In this document: positions 8,941 to 17,756 of the stretch, in pieces
How the letters are laid out: each line of letters opens with the position of its first letter
Numbering within the stretch: position 1 is the first letter of the stretch
Assembly: GCA_902168185.1 (NCBI GenBank)
Contig: CABHOV010000046.1
Location: 894,223-958,222, forward strand
Length of the DNA stretch: 64,000 nt
Source: an uncultured Bacteroides sp.
Lineage (GTDB): Bacteria > Bacteroidota > Bacteroidia > Cytophagales > Cyclobacteriaceae
Direction: 5' to 3'
Translations under genes and position numbers: made by a program
Notes under the pieces: model-generated
Databases searched by the model: none
Seen by the model: the letters and a program-made list of their open reading frames with translations, nothing else
What the model was told of the DNA's origin: nothing

Positions 8941-9909
8941 ATGGAACTATCGGTAGTTATTACCTTACTGAACGAGGAGGATAACATCCGTCCTCTGTTT
9001 GCCGCTATCCGTAAAGCGCTGACGCATTATGATTATGAGTTGATCCTGGTGAATGACGGATCCACAGATTCCACGGTTTCCAAAATCAAAGCGGAGGCTG
9101 ATCACCGAACAAAACTTGTTTCCTTCAATCGCAATTACGGACAAACTGCTGCTATGGCAGCTGGTATAGATCACGCGCAAGGCGAATATATAGTTACGAT
9201 GGATGGTGATCTTCAGAACGATCCCAGCGATATACCGGCTATGCTGATGAAGTTAAAAAGTGAAGGTTGGGATGTAGTAGCGGGCAATCGAAAAAACAGA
9301 CAGGATGGTTTGCTATGGCGCAGAATACCCAGCAGAATAGCGAACCGTATGATCCGTAACCTCACCGGAGTTTTTATCCGTGACTACGGCTGTACACTAA
9401 AAGTATTTACCCGTGACATCGCGCAACGTCTTGGATTGTATGGAGAGCTGCATCGTTTCATTCCTATACTTGCTGTGTTGCAGGGTGGAAAGATTGCAGA
9501 CATGGATGTAAATCATCATGCGCGGATCCATGGGAAATCAAAATATGGAATTGGACGCACCTTAAAAGTTGTAAGCGATTTGATGCTGATGGTATTCTTT
9601 CAGAAGTACTTCAGAAGACCTATACATTTATTCGGCCCCATTGGAATCATATCGTTTCTGATAGGCTTCGCTATAAATTTCTATCTGCTGATCTTAAAGA
9701 TTATGGGGCAAGATATATGGGGAAGGCCTATATTAATTCTCGGGGCTTCACTAATACTGGCGGGTATACAATTTTTAACATTTGGACTTATCGCAGAGCT
9801 GATCATGCGAACGTACTATGAGTCGCAAAACAAAAAGACCTATACTATTCGGGAAGTATTTACAGGCTCAAGACCTTCGCGCATTGTAGAAGAGGAGGTA
9901 TCGGTTTGA
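8941..9909 (+). CDS. GT2 polyprenyl-phosphate glycosyltransferase (DPM1/GtrB/ArnC-like)
   Basis: Residues 1-230 form a GT-A fold, with N-D-G-S-T-D-S-T near residue 38 and the nucleotide-metal motif M-D-G-D near residue 87. Two C-terminal membrane segments (near residues 230-255 and 265-290) place it with GtrB/ArnC-type enzymes, which load a sugar onto undecaprenyl phosphate at the cytoplasmic face. It is a natural partner for the GT39 enzyme at 7173. Its last 70 bp overlap the convergent gene at 9840. Confidence 0.88.
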   Translation: MELSVVITLLNEEDNIRPLFAAIRKALTHYDYELILVNDGSTDSTVSKIKAEADHRTKLVSFNRNYGQTAAMAAGIDHAQGEYIVTMDGDLQNDPSDIPAMLMKLKSEGWDVVAGNRKNRQDGLLWRRIPSRIANRMIRNLTGVFIRDYGCTLKVFTRDIAQRLGLYGELHRFIPILAVLQGGKIADMDVNHHARIHGKSKYGIGRTLKVVSDLMLMVFFQKYFRRPIHLFGPIGIISFLIGFAINFYLLILKIMGQDIWGRPILILGASLILAGIQFLTFGLIAELIMRTYYESQNKKTYTIREVFTGSRPSRIVEEEVSV

Positions 9910-10679
9910 ATTGTACGCGATTTTACTTCATCAAAACGGTCGTCATATCCGGCTTGCAGCGTACCCATCCAGCGATCCCACCAAAGGAAATATAGTCCAT
10001 AGTTTCCATGAAAATGCTGGTGATGCATATTGTGATTAATGGAAGTATTGATCCACTTACCTACCCGGCTTTTTGAAAATCCCTTCGGATAGAGTTCGTA
10101 GCCCAAATGTCCATATACATTGTAGGTCATCATAAACAATAGAAATATACCTATGGCCAACGGATGTACTGGAAATAAGAAAGCCATGAAAGCGATAACA
10201 CTCCCTTCAATTACGGCTTCCAGCGGATGAAATGAAAATGCCGCCCATGGTGACGGGTTAGTCGACAGGTGATGTACTTTATGGAACCATTTAAAAACGC
10301 GTTTACCATGCATCCACCGGTGTGTCCAATAAAAGTAAGCATCGTGTATTACAATCATCAGAAATATACTTCCGATAAAGTACACGATACCGTATTTATT
10401 AATATTGTAATAGGACTGTGTAAAGCGTGCGATCGGAGAAACAAAAACAATAAAGCCAATCGCTGTGAAGATGAATGACGTTAGAACGGAAAATAAAATC
10501 TCACGCCAGTAGTCTGTGCCGGCCGGAAAGCGTTGTTGTATCTTCAACGCAAACCAGCTTCTTCTTTTAATCACATAGTAAATCAGAAAAGCAACCGAAG
10601 CAATGATCATGTAACGCAGCAGTATAACGCTGAATAACATGTAGGGATTTTTATTGCCGGTTAACCAATCCGTATTCAT
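9840..10679 (-). CDS. sterol desaturase / fatty-acid hydroxylase superfamily protein
   Basis: This 279-residue membrane protein carries the di-iron histidine motifs of the family: H-D-x3-Y-W-x-H-R-x-x-H near residue 120, H-K-V-H-H near residue 138, and H-N-M-H-H-Q-H-F-H near residue 215. About five hydrophobic spans are seen. The likely reaction is O2-dependent hydroxylation or desaturation of a lipid, perhaps a carotenoid, hopanoid or acyl chain. It starts 7 bp after surE and is probably cotranscribed with it. The last 23 or so residues are encoded antisense to the end of the GT2 gene and look like a read-through tail rather than a family domain. Confidence 0.82.
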   Translation of the reverse strand: MNTDWLTGNKNPYMLFSVILLRYMIIASVAFLIYYVIKRRSWFALKIQQRFPAGTDYWREILFSVLTSFIFTAIGFIVFVSPIARFTQSYYNINKYGIVYFIGSIFLMIVIHDAYFYWTHRWMHGKRVFKWFHKVHHLSTNPSPWAAFSFHPLEAVIEGSVIAFMAFLFPVHPLAIGIFLLFMMTYNVYGHLGYELYPKGFSKSRVGKWINTSINHNMHHQHFHGNYGLYFLWWDRWMGTLQAGYDDRFDEVKSRTIQTDTSSSTMREGLEPVNTSRIV

Positions 10680-10686
10680 CTATAGT

Positions 10687-11532
10687 TTATTGAATTTTCA
10701 ATCCATCTTCGGCTCCGGGTATACGATACTCACTTACCTCAGTTTGTTCTGAACGGTCGAGGATCTCCCATTCTTCATTGAGTATAGATATAGCCTGGTG
10801 TGCGGTGAGATCGAACTGGCAAGGCACAACGGAAACATAGTTGTTTGCTATTGCCCACTCATCGTTATCTTCACCCTTGTCGAAGTTAACAAAACTTCCG
10901 GCCATCCAGAAATACCGGCGGCCATTCGGATCAAAGCGTTGATCAAATTCTTCAACCCATTTTGCGTTGGCCTGACGGCAGATGCGAACGCCTTTCAGCG
11001 GTTGGCTTTGCTTGGGGGGGAAGTTAACATTTAACGCTACTCCTTTCGGCAAGCCTTTATCCAAAACCTGTTTGGTAATTTTCTTTATATACTCTTCGGT
11101 ATGCGAGAAGTCTGCATCATGCGAATAGTCGCACAACGAAAAACCAATTGCAGGAGTCCCTTCTATAGCACCTTCAATGGCTGCGGACATAGTGCCTGAA
11201 TATAGCACACTGATAGAAGTGTTACTTCCGTGGTTGATGCCGCTGACAACAACATCGGGTTGACGCTGACCTTTCAACACAAAGTGTCTGGCCATCTTTA
11301 CACAATCGGCTGGTGTACCTGAACACTGATACGCTTTCACACCTTTAAACACCAGGTTCTCTTCCAAACGCAACGACTCCCCTACCGTGATGGCATGTCC
11401 CATTCCGGATTGCGGACTATCAGGCGCGACTACAAGTACATCGCCTAATTCTTTCATAACATTAATCAGGGTCAGAATTCCTTTGGAAGTGATTCCATCA
11501 TCGTTGGAAACTAAGATAAGAGGTCGGGGCAT
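10687..11532 (-). CDS. surE: 5'/3'-nucleotidase SurE
   Basis: The protein starts with the SurE signature L-V-S-N-D-D-G-I near residue 7. The Asp pair binds the metal, and V-S-G-I-N-H-G-S-N near residue 96 is also typical. The family dephosphorylates nucleoside monophosphates and contributes to stress survival. The length of 281 residues is slightly above the usual 250, because of a C-terminal extension. It lies in a leftward run between the unknown secreted protein (42 bp upstream) and the sterol-desaturase-like gene (7 bp downstream). Confidence 0.93.
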   Translation of the reverse strand: MPRPLILVSNDDGITSKGILTLINVMKELGDVLVVAPDSPQSGMGHAITVGESLRLEENLVFKGVKAYQCSGTPADCVKMARHFVLKGQRQPDVVVSGINHGSNTSISVLYSGTMSAAIEGAIEGTPAIGFSLCDYSHDADFSHTEEYIKKITKQVLDKGLPKGVALNVNFPPKQSQPLKGVRICRQANAKWVEEFDQRFDPNGRRYFWMAGSFVNFDKGEDNDEWAIANNYVSVVPCQFDLTAHQAISILNEEWEILDRSEQTEVSEYRIPGAEDGLKIQ

Positions 11533-11574
11533 AATGAAGTGTGAATATTAATATATATAGGCCGTAAAGATAGT

Positions 11575-12243
11575 TCAGGTTCCGAAGAGTGAGTTATAGT
11601 ATGCCACAATTTTCGCCAGGTCGTACTTTTCATCGTACTTCAGGTGATTCGTTTTCATATACTTCTCTACTTCCTCGCCACGCTTGCCCATCAAATCAAG
11701 CAAGTCGTTCTTGTTGCCATTGAACTCCACGATATCACCATCTTCTTCCATAAAGAAATATTTATAGACGAGCACTACGCGTGTATAGGAGCCAACATAA
11801 TACGGAGAGCTATAGGTTCTGTTTTCGAGGGCTTCGCGTACGAGCAAAGTCATCTTCCCTTCTTCTAGCAATTCAAAAAAAATAGGCGCGCGGTAACCTG
11901 ATTGAGTTGTAAAGGGTAATGCAAAAAACTGACGATAACGGTGAACGGTGTTATCAAATATTTCGAAGAAAAGAACTTTGCGTGCTGAGTATGCCTCTAC
12001 TTTCTGGTCGCGATAATTATACTGCAGCAGGTCTTGTTGAAGATCGTATTTTACCAATCCCTTCAACGTATCTCCCTGCAGCAAAACAATTTTGCCTTCA
12101 TGCCAGAGTTCAAACGGCCATTGTTGTGCTTTGGAAGGAAAAGAGAGAACGGTAGAAATCAATACAAGACAAGAGAACATTTTCAGCGTGTAGGCCAAAC
12201 GTTCCGGGTAGTATGTTCTGTTCTTTTCTTTCAATGCAATCAT
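11575..12243 (-). CDS. unknown secreted protein, translationally coupled to ribBA
   Basis: I do not recognise the family. The 222-residue protein has an N-terminal hydrophobic stretch around residues 20-38 ending in P-S-K-A-Q, which fits a signal peptide. After it comes a beta-rich region with [11 protein letters not shown] and an acidic, lysine-rich C-terminus. Its pattern of strands fits a periplasmic protein. The start codon overlaps the ribBA stop (ATGA at 12240-12243), so translation is probably coupled. The context says nothing specific about function. Confidence 0.7.
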   Translation of the reverse strand: MIALKEKNRTYYPERLAYTLKMFSCLVLISTVLSFPSKAQQWPFELWHEGKIVLLQGDTLKGLVKYDLQQDLLQYNYRDQKVEAYSARKVLFFEIFDNTVHRYRQFFALPFTTQSGYRAPIFFELLEEGKMTLLVREALENRTYSSPYYVGSYTRVVLVYKYFFMEEDGDIVEFNGNKNDLLDLMGKRGEEVEKYMKTNHLKYDEKYDLAKIVAYYNSLFGT

Positions 12244-13463
12244 TTAGTTCTCGCCTTCAATATAGTATGTCCAAGCTTGTCGCGCTTGGTTAACAAATAA
12301 CGTTCGTTGTGTGGATTCGGTACAATTTCGATTGGAACATTATCTATAATTTCCAATCCATAGCCCATTAGTCCAACACGTTTCTTAGGGTTATTCGTAA
12401 TTAGCTTGATTTTGGTTATACCCAAGTCGCGAATAATTTGTGCTCCCACGCCATAATCGCGTTCGTCCATATCAAATCCAAGCTGCAGGTTTGCCTCCAC
12501 GGTATCCAATCCTTGCTCCTGCAATTTATATGCCTTCAGTTTATTGAGCAGGCCGATGCCTCTTCCCTCCTGTTTCATATATAGTACTACGCCTTTTCCT
12601 TCCTGGTCAACAATCTCCATCGCTCTGTGCAACTGCGATCCACAATCACAACGGCATGAGCCAAATATATCGCCCGTTACACAGGAAGAGTGTACGCGCA
12701 CCATCACCGGTTCATCTTTATCCCACGTACCTTTAACCAATGCCATGTGAACATCCAGTGTGTTGGTTTGTTCGTATGCAATTAATTTAAAGTGACCATG
12801 CTCTGTTGGCATATCCACTTCAATCTCGCGTTTGATAAGTGACTCCTTTTTCAAACGGTATTCGATCAGATCTTTGATCGATACGAGCTTCAGGTTAAAA
12901 CGTTTTGCCACCTTCACCAGGTCTGGCAGACGCGCCATCGAACCATCTTCGTTCATGATTTCCACTAATACACCGGCGGGCTTAAAGCCTGCGAGTCTTG
13001 CGAAATCTATAGCAGCTTCTGTATGACCACTTCTCCGTAACACACCACCACGCTTGGCGCGAAGTGGAAATATATGTCCGGGTTTACCAAGCTCTTCCGG
13101 TTTTGTTTCCGGATCAACCAGGGCACGTATAGTTTTAAAGCGATCGTGCGCTGAAATTCCGGTGGTACAACCATGACCGATCAAATCAACCGATACTGTG
13201 AACGGAGTTTCAAACACCGCTGTGTTTTTACCAACCATTAATTCGAGACCGAGTTCTTCACATCGATCTTCATTCAAGGGAGCACAGATCAATCCACGAC
13301 CATGTGTGGCCATGAAGTTAACGATCTCGGGAGTAATACATTCAGCCGCACAAATAAAATCTCCTTCATTTTCGCGGTCCTCATCGTCCACCACTATAAT
13401 TACTTTACCGTTCTTGATTTCTTCAAGGGCTTCTTCGATCGTGTTTAATTTGATGTCGTTCAT
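12240..13463 (-). CDS. ribBA: bifunctional riboflavin biosynthesis protein RibBA
   Basis: The N-terminal half (to about residue 200) is 3,4-dihydroxy-2-butanone-4-phosphate synthase, with the [10 protein letters not shown] acidic loop and H-x-T-G-I-S near residue 100. The C-terminal half is GTP cyclohydrolase II, with zinc ligands in [15 protein letters not shown] near residue 262. Together they start both branches of riboflavin synthesis. The length of 407 residues is normal. No FMN riboswitch is visible in the 128 bp before the start. The stop overlaps the start of the next gene. Confidence 0.96.
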   Translation of the reverse strand: MNDIKLNTIEEALEEIKNGKVIIVVDDEDRENEGDFICAAECITPEIVNFMATHGRGLICAPLNEDRCEELGLELMVGKNTAVFETPFTVSVDLIGHGCTTGISAHDRFKTIRALVDPETKPEELGKPGHIFPLRAKRGGVLRRSGHTEAAIDFARLAGFKPAGVLVEIMNEDGSMARLPDLVKVAKRFNLKLVSIKDLIEYRLKKESLIKREIEVDMPTEHGHFKLIAYEQTNTLDVHMALVKGTWDKDEPVMVRVHSSCVTGDIFGSCRCDCGSQLHRAMEIVDQEGKGVVLYMKQEGRGIGLLNKLKAYKLQEQGLDTVEANLQLGFDMDERDYGVGAQIIRDLGITKIKLITNNPKKRVGLMGYGLEIIDNVPIEIVPNPHNERYLLTKRDKLGHTILKARTK

Positions 13464-13591
13464 GTTGTATAGTTCCCGTTATGATTTCCGCGAAAAGGAA
13501 ATCGTTCTGTTACAGCCTTCATTCCTGCTAGTGAATGGAAGCCTTTTTATCTCGCTCTCTTTAACAAAGACTTCGTGAAGTCTGTTCCAAA

Positions 13592-15511
13592 TCATTTTGC
13601 AATTACAATTCCCAATATCACCGCCAGGTCTTTTTCAGCACCTTTCAACTGTTCATGAATCGTAAAATACTTTTCAAGGTCTTCTTCCGTTGTAGCCTGT
13701 TTCATTTGCTGCAGGTTTTCTTCCATCAGCTTTTGTATCATCCGGAATTTTAAACGCAGCACATTCGTATAGGCTACATCATGCAATATTTCGCGCTCGT
13801 GCGGAAAGTAAATATGATATTCTTCGCCCCACGATTTACTGGTTTCATATCGTGAAGTGGTTAACTCGGCTACCATGTTGCGTGCCGTAACAGAACCATG
13901 TTCCATGAAATATAGCGGATCGCGTACCTCACCAAGCTCGGCTCCTTCGCGAAAAGCAAGGTAAATTTCCTTAAACACCGGATTCACAAACTCAACGTCT
14001 TCCAACTCGGCCATCATGAAATCAATCAGGCGCTGATCATCATACGCATTCTCGGCATAGTTCAGCAGTAAACGAATCGTTTCGCGTTCCTGCACCTGCA
14101 CCATACCAGACGTATCAAGCTTCGTAGCGGTTGCCACATCCGGAAGTATATCTGCTACAGGAGCTTTTGCATCGCTGCGTGTTTTCTCCTGTTGTTGCTT
14201 CTGACGTTCTCCGATCAGGATCTTGTTAAGCTCGGTGAGCAAAACGGTTTCCTGCATCTTCAGCAACTGTCCCGTTTCCTGGATATAGACCGAGCGTTTG
14301 ATCGGATCAGGAATCAGGGATATACTCGTAACAATCTCGCGTATAGCCTCGGCTTTTTTGATAGGATCATGAACCGATTCCGATGCGAGCAGATCGATCT
14401 TGAACGAGATAAAATCTTTTGAATGTGATTTGAGGTATTGCTTGAACTCGGTGCTCCCCATTTTCTTGGAGTAGCTATCCGGATCATCACCATCGGGCAA
14501 CAATACTACACGAACGTTCAAACCACCTTTTAATACCAGGTCTATCCCGCGAAGGGCAGCCTTTATACCTGCAGCATCTCCATCAAACAGAACGGTAACA
14601 TTTTCAGTAAACCTTCTGATGAGTTTGATCTGCTCCTCCGTAAATGCAGTACCCGATGAAGCTACAACATTGTCAACATCGGCCTGATGCATGGAGATTA
14701 CATCGGTATAGCCTTCCACGATGTAACAAAAATCTTCTCTGCGGATGGCGTTCTTTGCCTGGAACATACCATAGAGTACATTGCTCTTATGGTATATCTC
14801 TGTCTCCGGAGAATTTATATACTTGGGCTGGTCTTTATCTTTGGTGAGGATACGCGCACCAAACGCGATCACCTTCCCGGAAAGATTATGCACCGGAAAA
14901 ATTACTCTTCCGCGGAAGCGATCATAAAACCTGCCGCCTTCTTTTTTCACGATCAAGCCTGCCTTTTCCAACAAGTCATCGGTATAGCCAATCCCCATAG
15001 CTTTTTTGCTCAGGTGATCCCATTCATTCAAGCTATAGCCTAACTCAAACTTTTCGAGCGTACGATCATGAAAGCCGCGTTCGCGGAAATAACTCAGCCC
15101 TATACTTTGTCCTTCTTCGGATGTTGTGAGCGACTCTTTATAATAATCCTTCGCATAGTTCATCAGCGCATACAATCTGTCGCGATCGCTTTGCTGAAGA
15201 ATATCTTCGGGTGTGCGGGCTTCTTCTTTGAGATCAACCCCATATTTTTTGCCGAGGTAACGAATGGCTTCGATATAGCTCATTCCCTCATGCTCCATCA
15301 CAAACGTGATGCTGTCGCCACCTTTGCCGCTGCTGAAATCTTTAAAGATTCCTTTGGCAGGGACGACATAAAAGGATGCTGTCTTTTCGTTTGTAAAGGG
15401 ACTTAACGCCTTGTAATTCTGGCCACTACGTTTCAGAGACACAAAATCTCCTACCACATCAACAATGTCAACACGGCTCCTTACTTCATCTATTGTTTCG
15501 CGGGAGATCAT
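13592..15511 (-). CDS. dnaG: DNA primase DnaG lacking the zinc-binding residues
   Basis: This is the primase that makes RNA primers at the replication fork. It has an N-terminal CHC2-type fold (1-100), a TOPRIM core with V-E-G-Y-T-D-V near residue 265 and the L-F-D-G-D-A-A-G motif near residue 310, and a helicase-binding C-terminal part. Length is 639 residues. The four usual zinc ligands (C-P-F-H and C-F-G-C in E. coli DnaG) are S37-P-F-T40 and D58-F-S-S61 here, so none remains. The surrounding fold sequence is well kept. The start is followed upstream by a good promoter at 15531-15558. Confidence 0.95.
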   Translation of the reverse strand: MISRETIDEVRSRVDIVDVVGDFVSLKRSGQNYKALSPFTNEKTASFYVVPAKGIFKDFSSGKGGDSITFVMEHEGMSYIEAIRYLGKKYGVDLKEEARTPEDILQQSDRDRLYALMNYAKDYYKESLTTSEEGQSIGLSYFRERGFHDRTLEKFELGYSLNEWDHLSKKAMGIGYTDDLLEKAGLIVKKEGGRFYDRFRGRVIFPVHNLSGKVIAFGARILTKDKDQPKYINSPETEIYHKSNVLYGMFQAKNAIRREDFCYIVEGYTDVISMHQADVDNVVASSGTAFTEEQIKLIRRFTENVTVLFDGDAAGIKAALRGIDLVLKGGLNVRVVLLPDGDDPDSYSKKMGSTEFKQYLKSHSKDFISFKIDLLASESVHDPIKKAEAIREIVTSISLIPDPIKRSVYIQETGQLLKMQETVLLTELNKILIGERQKQQQEKTRSDAKAPVADILPDVATATKLDTSGMVQVQERETIRLLLNYAENAYDDQRLIDFMMAELEDVEFVNPVFKEIYLAFREGAELGEVRDPLYFMEHGSVTARNMVAELTTSRYETSKSWGEEYHIYFPHEREILHDVAYTNVLRLKFRMIQKLMEENLQQMKQATTEEDLEKYFTIHEQLKGAEKDLAVILGIVIAK

Positions 15512-15530
15512 TCTTAAAATGCTGTCCGGG

Positions 15531-15558
15531 CAAAGATACTTTAATCCGCCAAAGTCAA
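15531..15558 (-). promoter_or_regulatory. dnaG promoter
   Basis: On the minus strand, TATCTTTG at 15531-15538 matches the Bacteroidota -7 consensus TAnnTTTG. A TTG at 15556-15558 lies 17 bp upstream, suitable for the -33 element. The -7 element is about 20 bp before the dnaG start codon. Confidence 0.55.
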
Positions 15559-15735
15559 TAGTCCGGGTGCAAGAGTTTATTGTAACTGAATAAGGTTTGC
15601 GGACTCTGTTACGGTACTATGGACTTATCGGAGTTTCCGTCTAAATTGCGCCCGTTTTCACGGATTTCGGATTTTGGTTCGAATAAATTGAATTAACGGA
15701 ACTTTAATCCTGCATCTGAAATTTGACATTCTGAA

Positions 15736-16821
15736 ATGATTACATCTGCCGACATACTGAAAGCTCTTTCTACAGTAGAAGATCCTGACCTGAAACGCGA
15801 CCTGGTTACCCTGAACATGATTAAAGATGTGAAGGTTGAACCCAAAAAAGTGAGCTTCACGGTTGTATTGACAACACCTGCATGCCCACTGAAAGAAAAA
15901 ATCCGACAGGATTGTGAAGATGCTGTTGAGAAAGTAACAGGTCCGGATGTTGATATTGATATTTTAATGACGTCTTCCGTAACAACTTTACGGGACAATG
16001 CTCCGCTCCTTCCCGGTGTAAAAAATATAATCGCGATTGCCTCTGGTAAAGGTGGCGTGGGTAAATCTACGGTGACGTCTAACCTGGCCGTTGCGTTGGC
16101 ACAAACCGGAGCGAAAGTAGGGTTGATCGATGCAGATATATACGGTCCATCTATACCGGTGATGTTCAACTGCGAGCATGAACAGCCTATGGTAAAACAG
16201 GTTAATGGGAAGAACATCATCATTCCGATAGAACAATATAATGTGAAGCTGATCTCTATTGGCTTCCTTGCTCCTCCAGATAGTGCTGTAGTTTGGCGCG
16301 GCCCGATGGCAAGCTCTGCACTGAAACAATTTTTCAGTGATGCAGATTGGGGTGAACTTGATTACTTGTTAATCGATCTTCCTCCAGGTACAAGCGATAT
16401 ACATCTTACCATGGTCCAGACTGTACCGGTAACCGGTGCTGTGATTGTTACAACACCACAGAAAGTAGCACTTGCAGATGCGAACAAAGGCATGGCGATG
16501 TTCAAGCAACCGCAGATTAATGTACCGATCCTAGGTGTTGTGGAGAACATGGCTTACTTCACTCCCGAAGAATTGCCGGATAATAAATACTATATCTTCG
16601 GAAAAGACGGTGGCAAGAACTTATCGGAAAAACATAACGTTCCATTTTTAGGTCAGATACCGTTGGTACAAAGCATCCGCGAAAGCGGTGACAGCGGTTT
16701 GCCTGCAGCCATGAAGGAAGGTCCAACGGCCGAAGCCTTCAAAGACCTGGCAAAGACATTGGCAAGACAGATTGCTATCCGCAATGCACAAAAGCCAACA
16801 CTGGTAACGGATGTGAAATAA
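15736..16821 (+). CDS. mrp: Mrp/ApbC-type iron-sulfur cluster carrier ATPase
   Basis: The protein has an N-terminal MIP18/DUF59 domain (residues 3-85, with conserved Cys50 in T-P-A-C-P-L) and a deviant Walker A P-loop G-K-G-G-V-G-K-S-T at 104-112. The switch segments D-A-D-I-Y-G-P-S and D-L-P-P-G-T-S-D follow. It loads Fe-S clusters onto apo-proteins. The C-terminal C-x-x-C of E. coli Mrp is missing. The matching stretch reads V-E-N-M-A-Y-F-T-P-E-E-L-P. The NifU-like gene 73 bp downstream supports a role in Fe-S delivery. Confidence 0.93.
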   Translation: MITSADILKALSTVEDPDLKRDLVTLNMIKDVKVEPKKVSFTVVLTTPACPLKEKIRQDCEDAVEKVTGPDVDIDILMTSSVTTLRDNAPLLPGVKNIIAIASGKGGVGKSTVTSNLAVALAQTGAKVGLIDADIYGPSIPVMFNCEHEQPMVKQVNGKNIIIPIEQYNVKLISIGFLAPPDSAVVWRGPMASSALKQFFSDADWGELDYLLIDLPPGTSDIHLTMVQTVPVTGAVIVTTPQKVALADANKGMAMFKQPQINVPILGVVENMAYFTPEELPDNKYYIFGKDGGKNLSEKHNVPFLGQIPLVQSIRESGDSGLPAAMKEGPTAEAFKDLAKTLARQIAIRNAQKPTLVTDVK

Positions 16822-16894
16822 AACAGCATCTGTAAATTCGATGCAGATTCGTTACCTTTAGGCAGAAGAAGAACAAAGCTGAAACAGACACCTG

Positions 16895-17155
16895 ATGAAT
16901 ACGCTTGAAGAATTAGCCCAGAAAATTGAAACGTCACTGAATTCCATTCGTCCTTATCTGGAGGCAGATGGTGGTAATGTAAAAGTGAATGAGATTACAC
17001 CGGAGCACGTTGTGAGACTTGAGTTTGTAGGTGCGTGTGGTAACTGCCGCATGTCTACCATGACTTTTAAAGCTGGCGTTGAAGCAGCTATCAGACGCGA
17101 TGTTCCCGAGATCAAAGGCATCGAGGTGATCAACCTGACGCCGATGGTAAATTAA
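16895..17155 (+). CDS. NifU C-terminal-domain Fe-S scaffold protein
   Basis: The 86-residue protein consists of one NifU-C (NFU) domain. The cluster-binding C-x-x-C is C48-G-N-C51, within G-A-C-G-N-C-R-M-S-T. Two such subunits usually share one 4Fe-4S cluster. The position right behind mrp suggests cotranscription and cluster transfer from this scaffold to Mrp or directly to targets. Confidence 0.92.
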   Translation: MNTLEELAQKIETSLNSIRPYLEADGGNVKVNEITPEHVVRLEFVGACGNCRMSTMTFKAGVEAAIRRDVPEIKGIEVINLTPMVN

Positions 17156-17215
17156 GTAGCGGCCGTTCGCTTGCGTGTATAGAGTTTCATTAACCGCTAT
17201 ATATATAACTTCGTC

Positions 17216-17596
17216 TTATTTCAAGACATGATGAGCAAGTACATTTTGCACGTCATATACATTCACCGATTTATTAAACTTCTTTGTAATGCTGGGATTC
17301 ACTTCACTGGAAATCCAGATCTTTAACTCGGCATCCAGATCAAAAGTCCCTGCGGTCTCCACGCTAAACCTGGAAATATTCTTATAAGCAACAGACATAT
17401 ACTCGGTTTTACTTCCCGTTATTCCTTGCTTGTCAACCAGTATAAGTCGTTTGGAGGTAAAGATAAAAGTGTCACGGATCAGCTTAAAGCCGAGCTCAAT
17501 TTCTTCACCTTCTATCAAAAGCTTTCCAAAATCCTTTACGAGTTCTTCTTTGCCTATTGCTCCTGCATTGCCAAGTATCGCTGAAAATAATCCCAT
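17216..17596 (-). CDS. bacterial PH-like domain protein
   Basis: This small protein is about 126 residues from the ATG at 17596, which gives M-G-L-F-S-A-I-L. An upstream in-frame ATG at 17617 is less likely. It contains one beta-rich pleckstrin-homology-like domain of the YokE/bPH type, with the core I-R-D-T-F-I-F-T-S-K-R-L-I-L-V-D-K-Q-G. The role of such proteins is unknown, and no catalytic residues are seen. It is probably cytoplasmic. Confidence 0.72.
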   Translation of the reverse strand: MGLFSAILGNAGAIGKEELVKDFGKLLIEGEEIELGFKLIRDTFIFTSKRLILVDKQGITGSKTEYMSVAYKNISRFSVETAGTFDLDAELKIWISSEVNPSITKKFNKSVNVYDVQNVLAHHVLK

Positions 17597-17756
17597 AGTA
17601 TAGTTATGAATGTTCAATTTAAGAACAAAATCATTCTATACAACAAGATCATAGAAAGTATATCTCCTACTCATCCTTCAAGCTATGCTTGTGAAGGTAT
17701 ATACCAACCCTCAAGTGCGCATAAAAGTATATACTATAGAAGGCCAGTGTCTCTCG

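Noticed and set aside
13464..13591. FMN riboswitch before ribBA
   Set aside because: The conserved riboswitch segments were looked for and not found in this gap.
15693..16223. 176-residue minus-strand open frame over mrp
   Set aside because: It is antisense to the well-supported mrp gene and has no recognisable domain.
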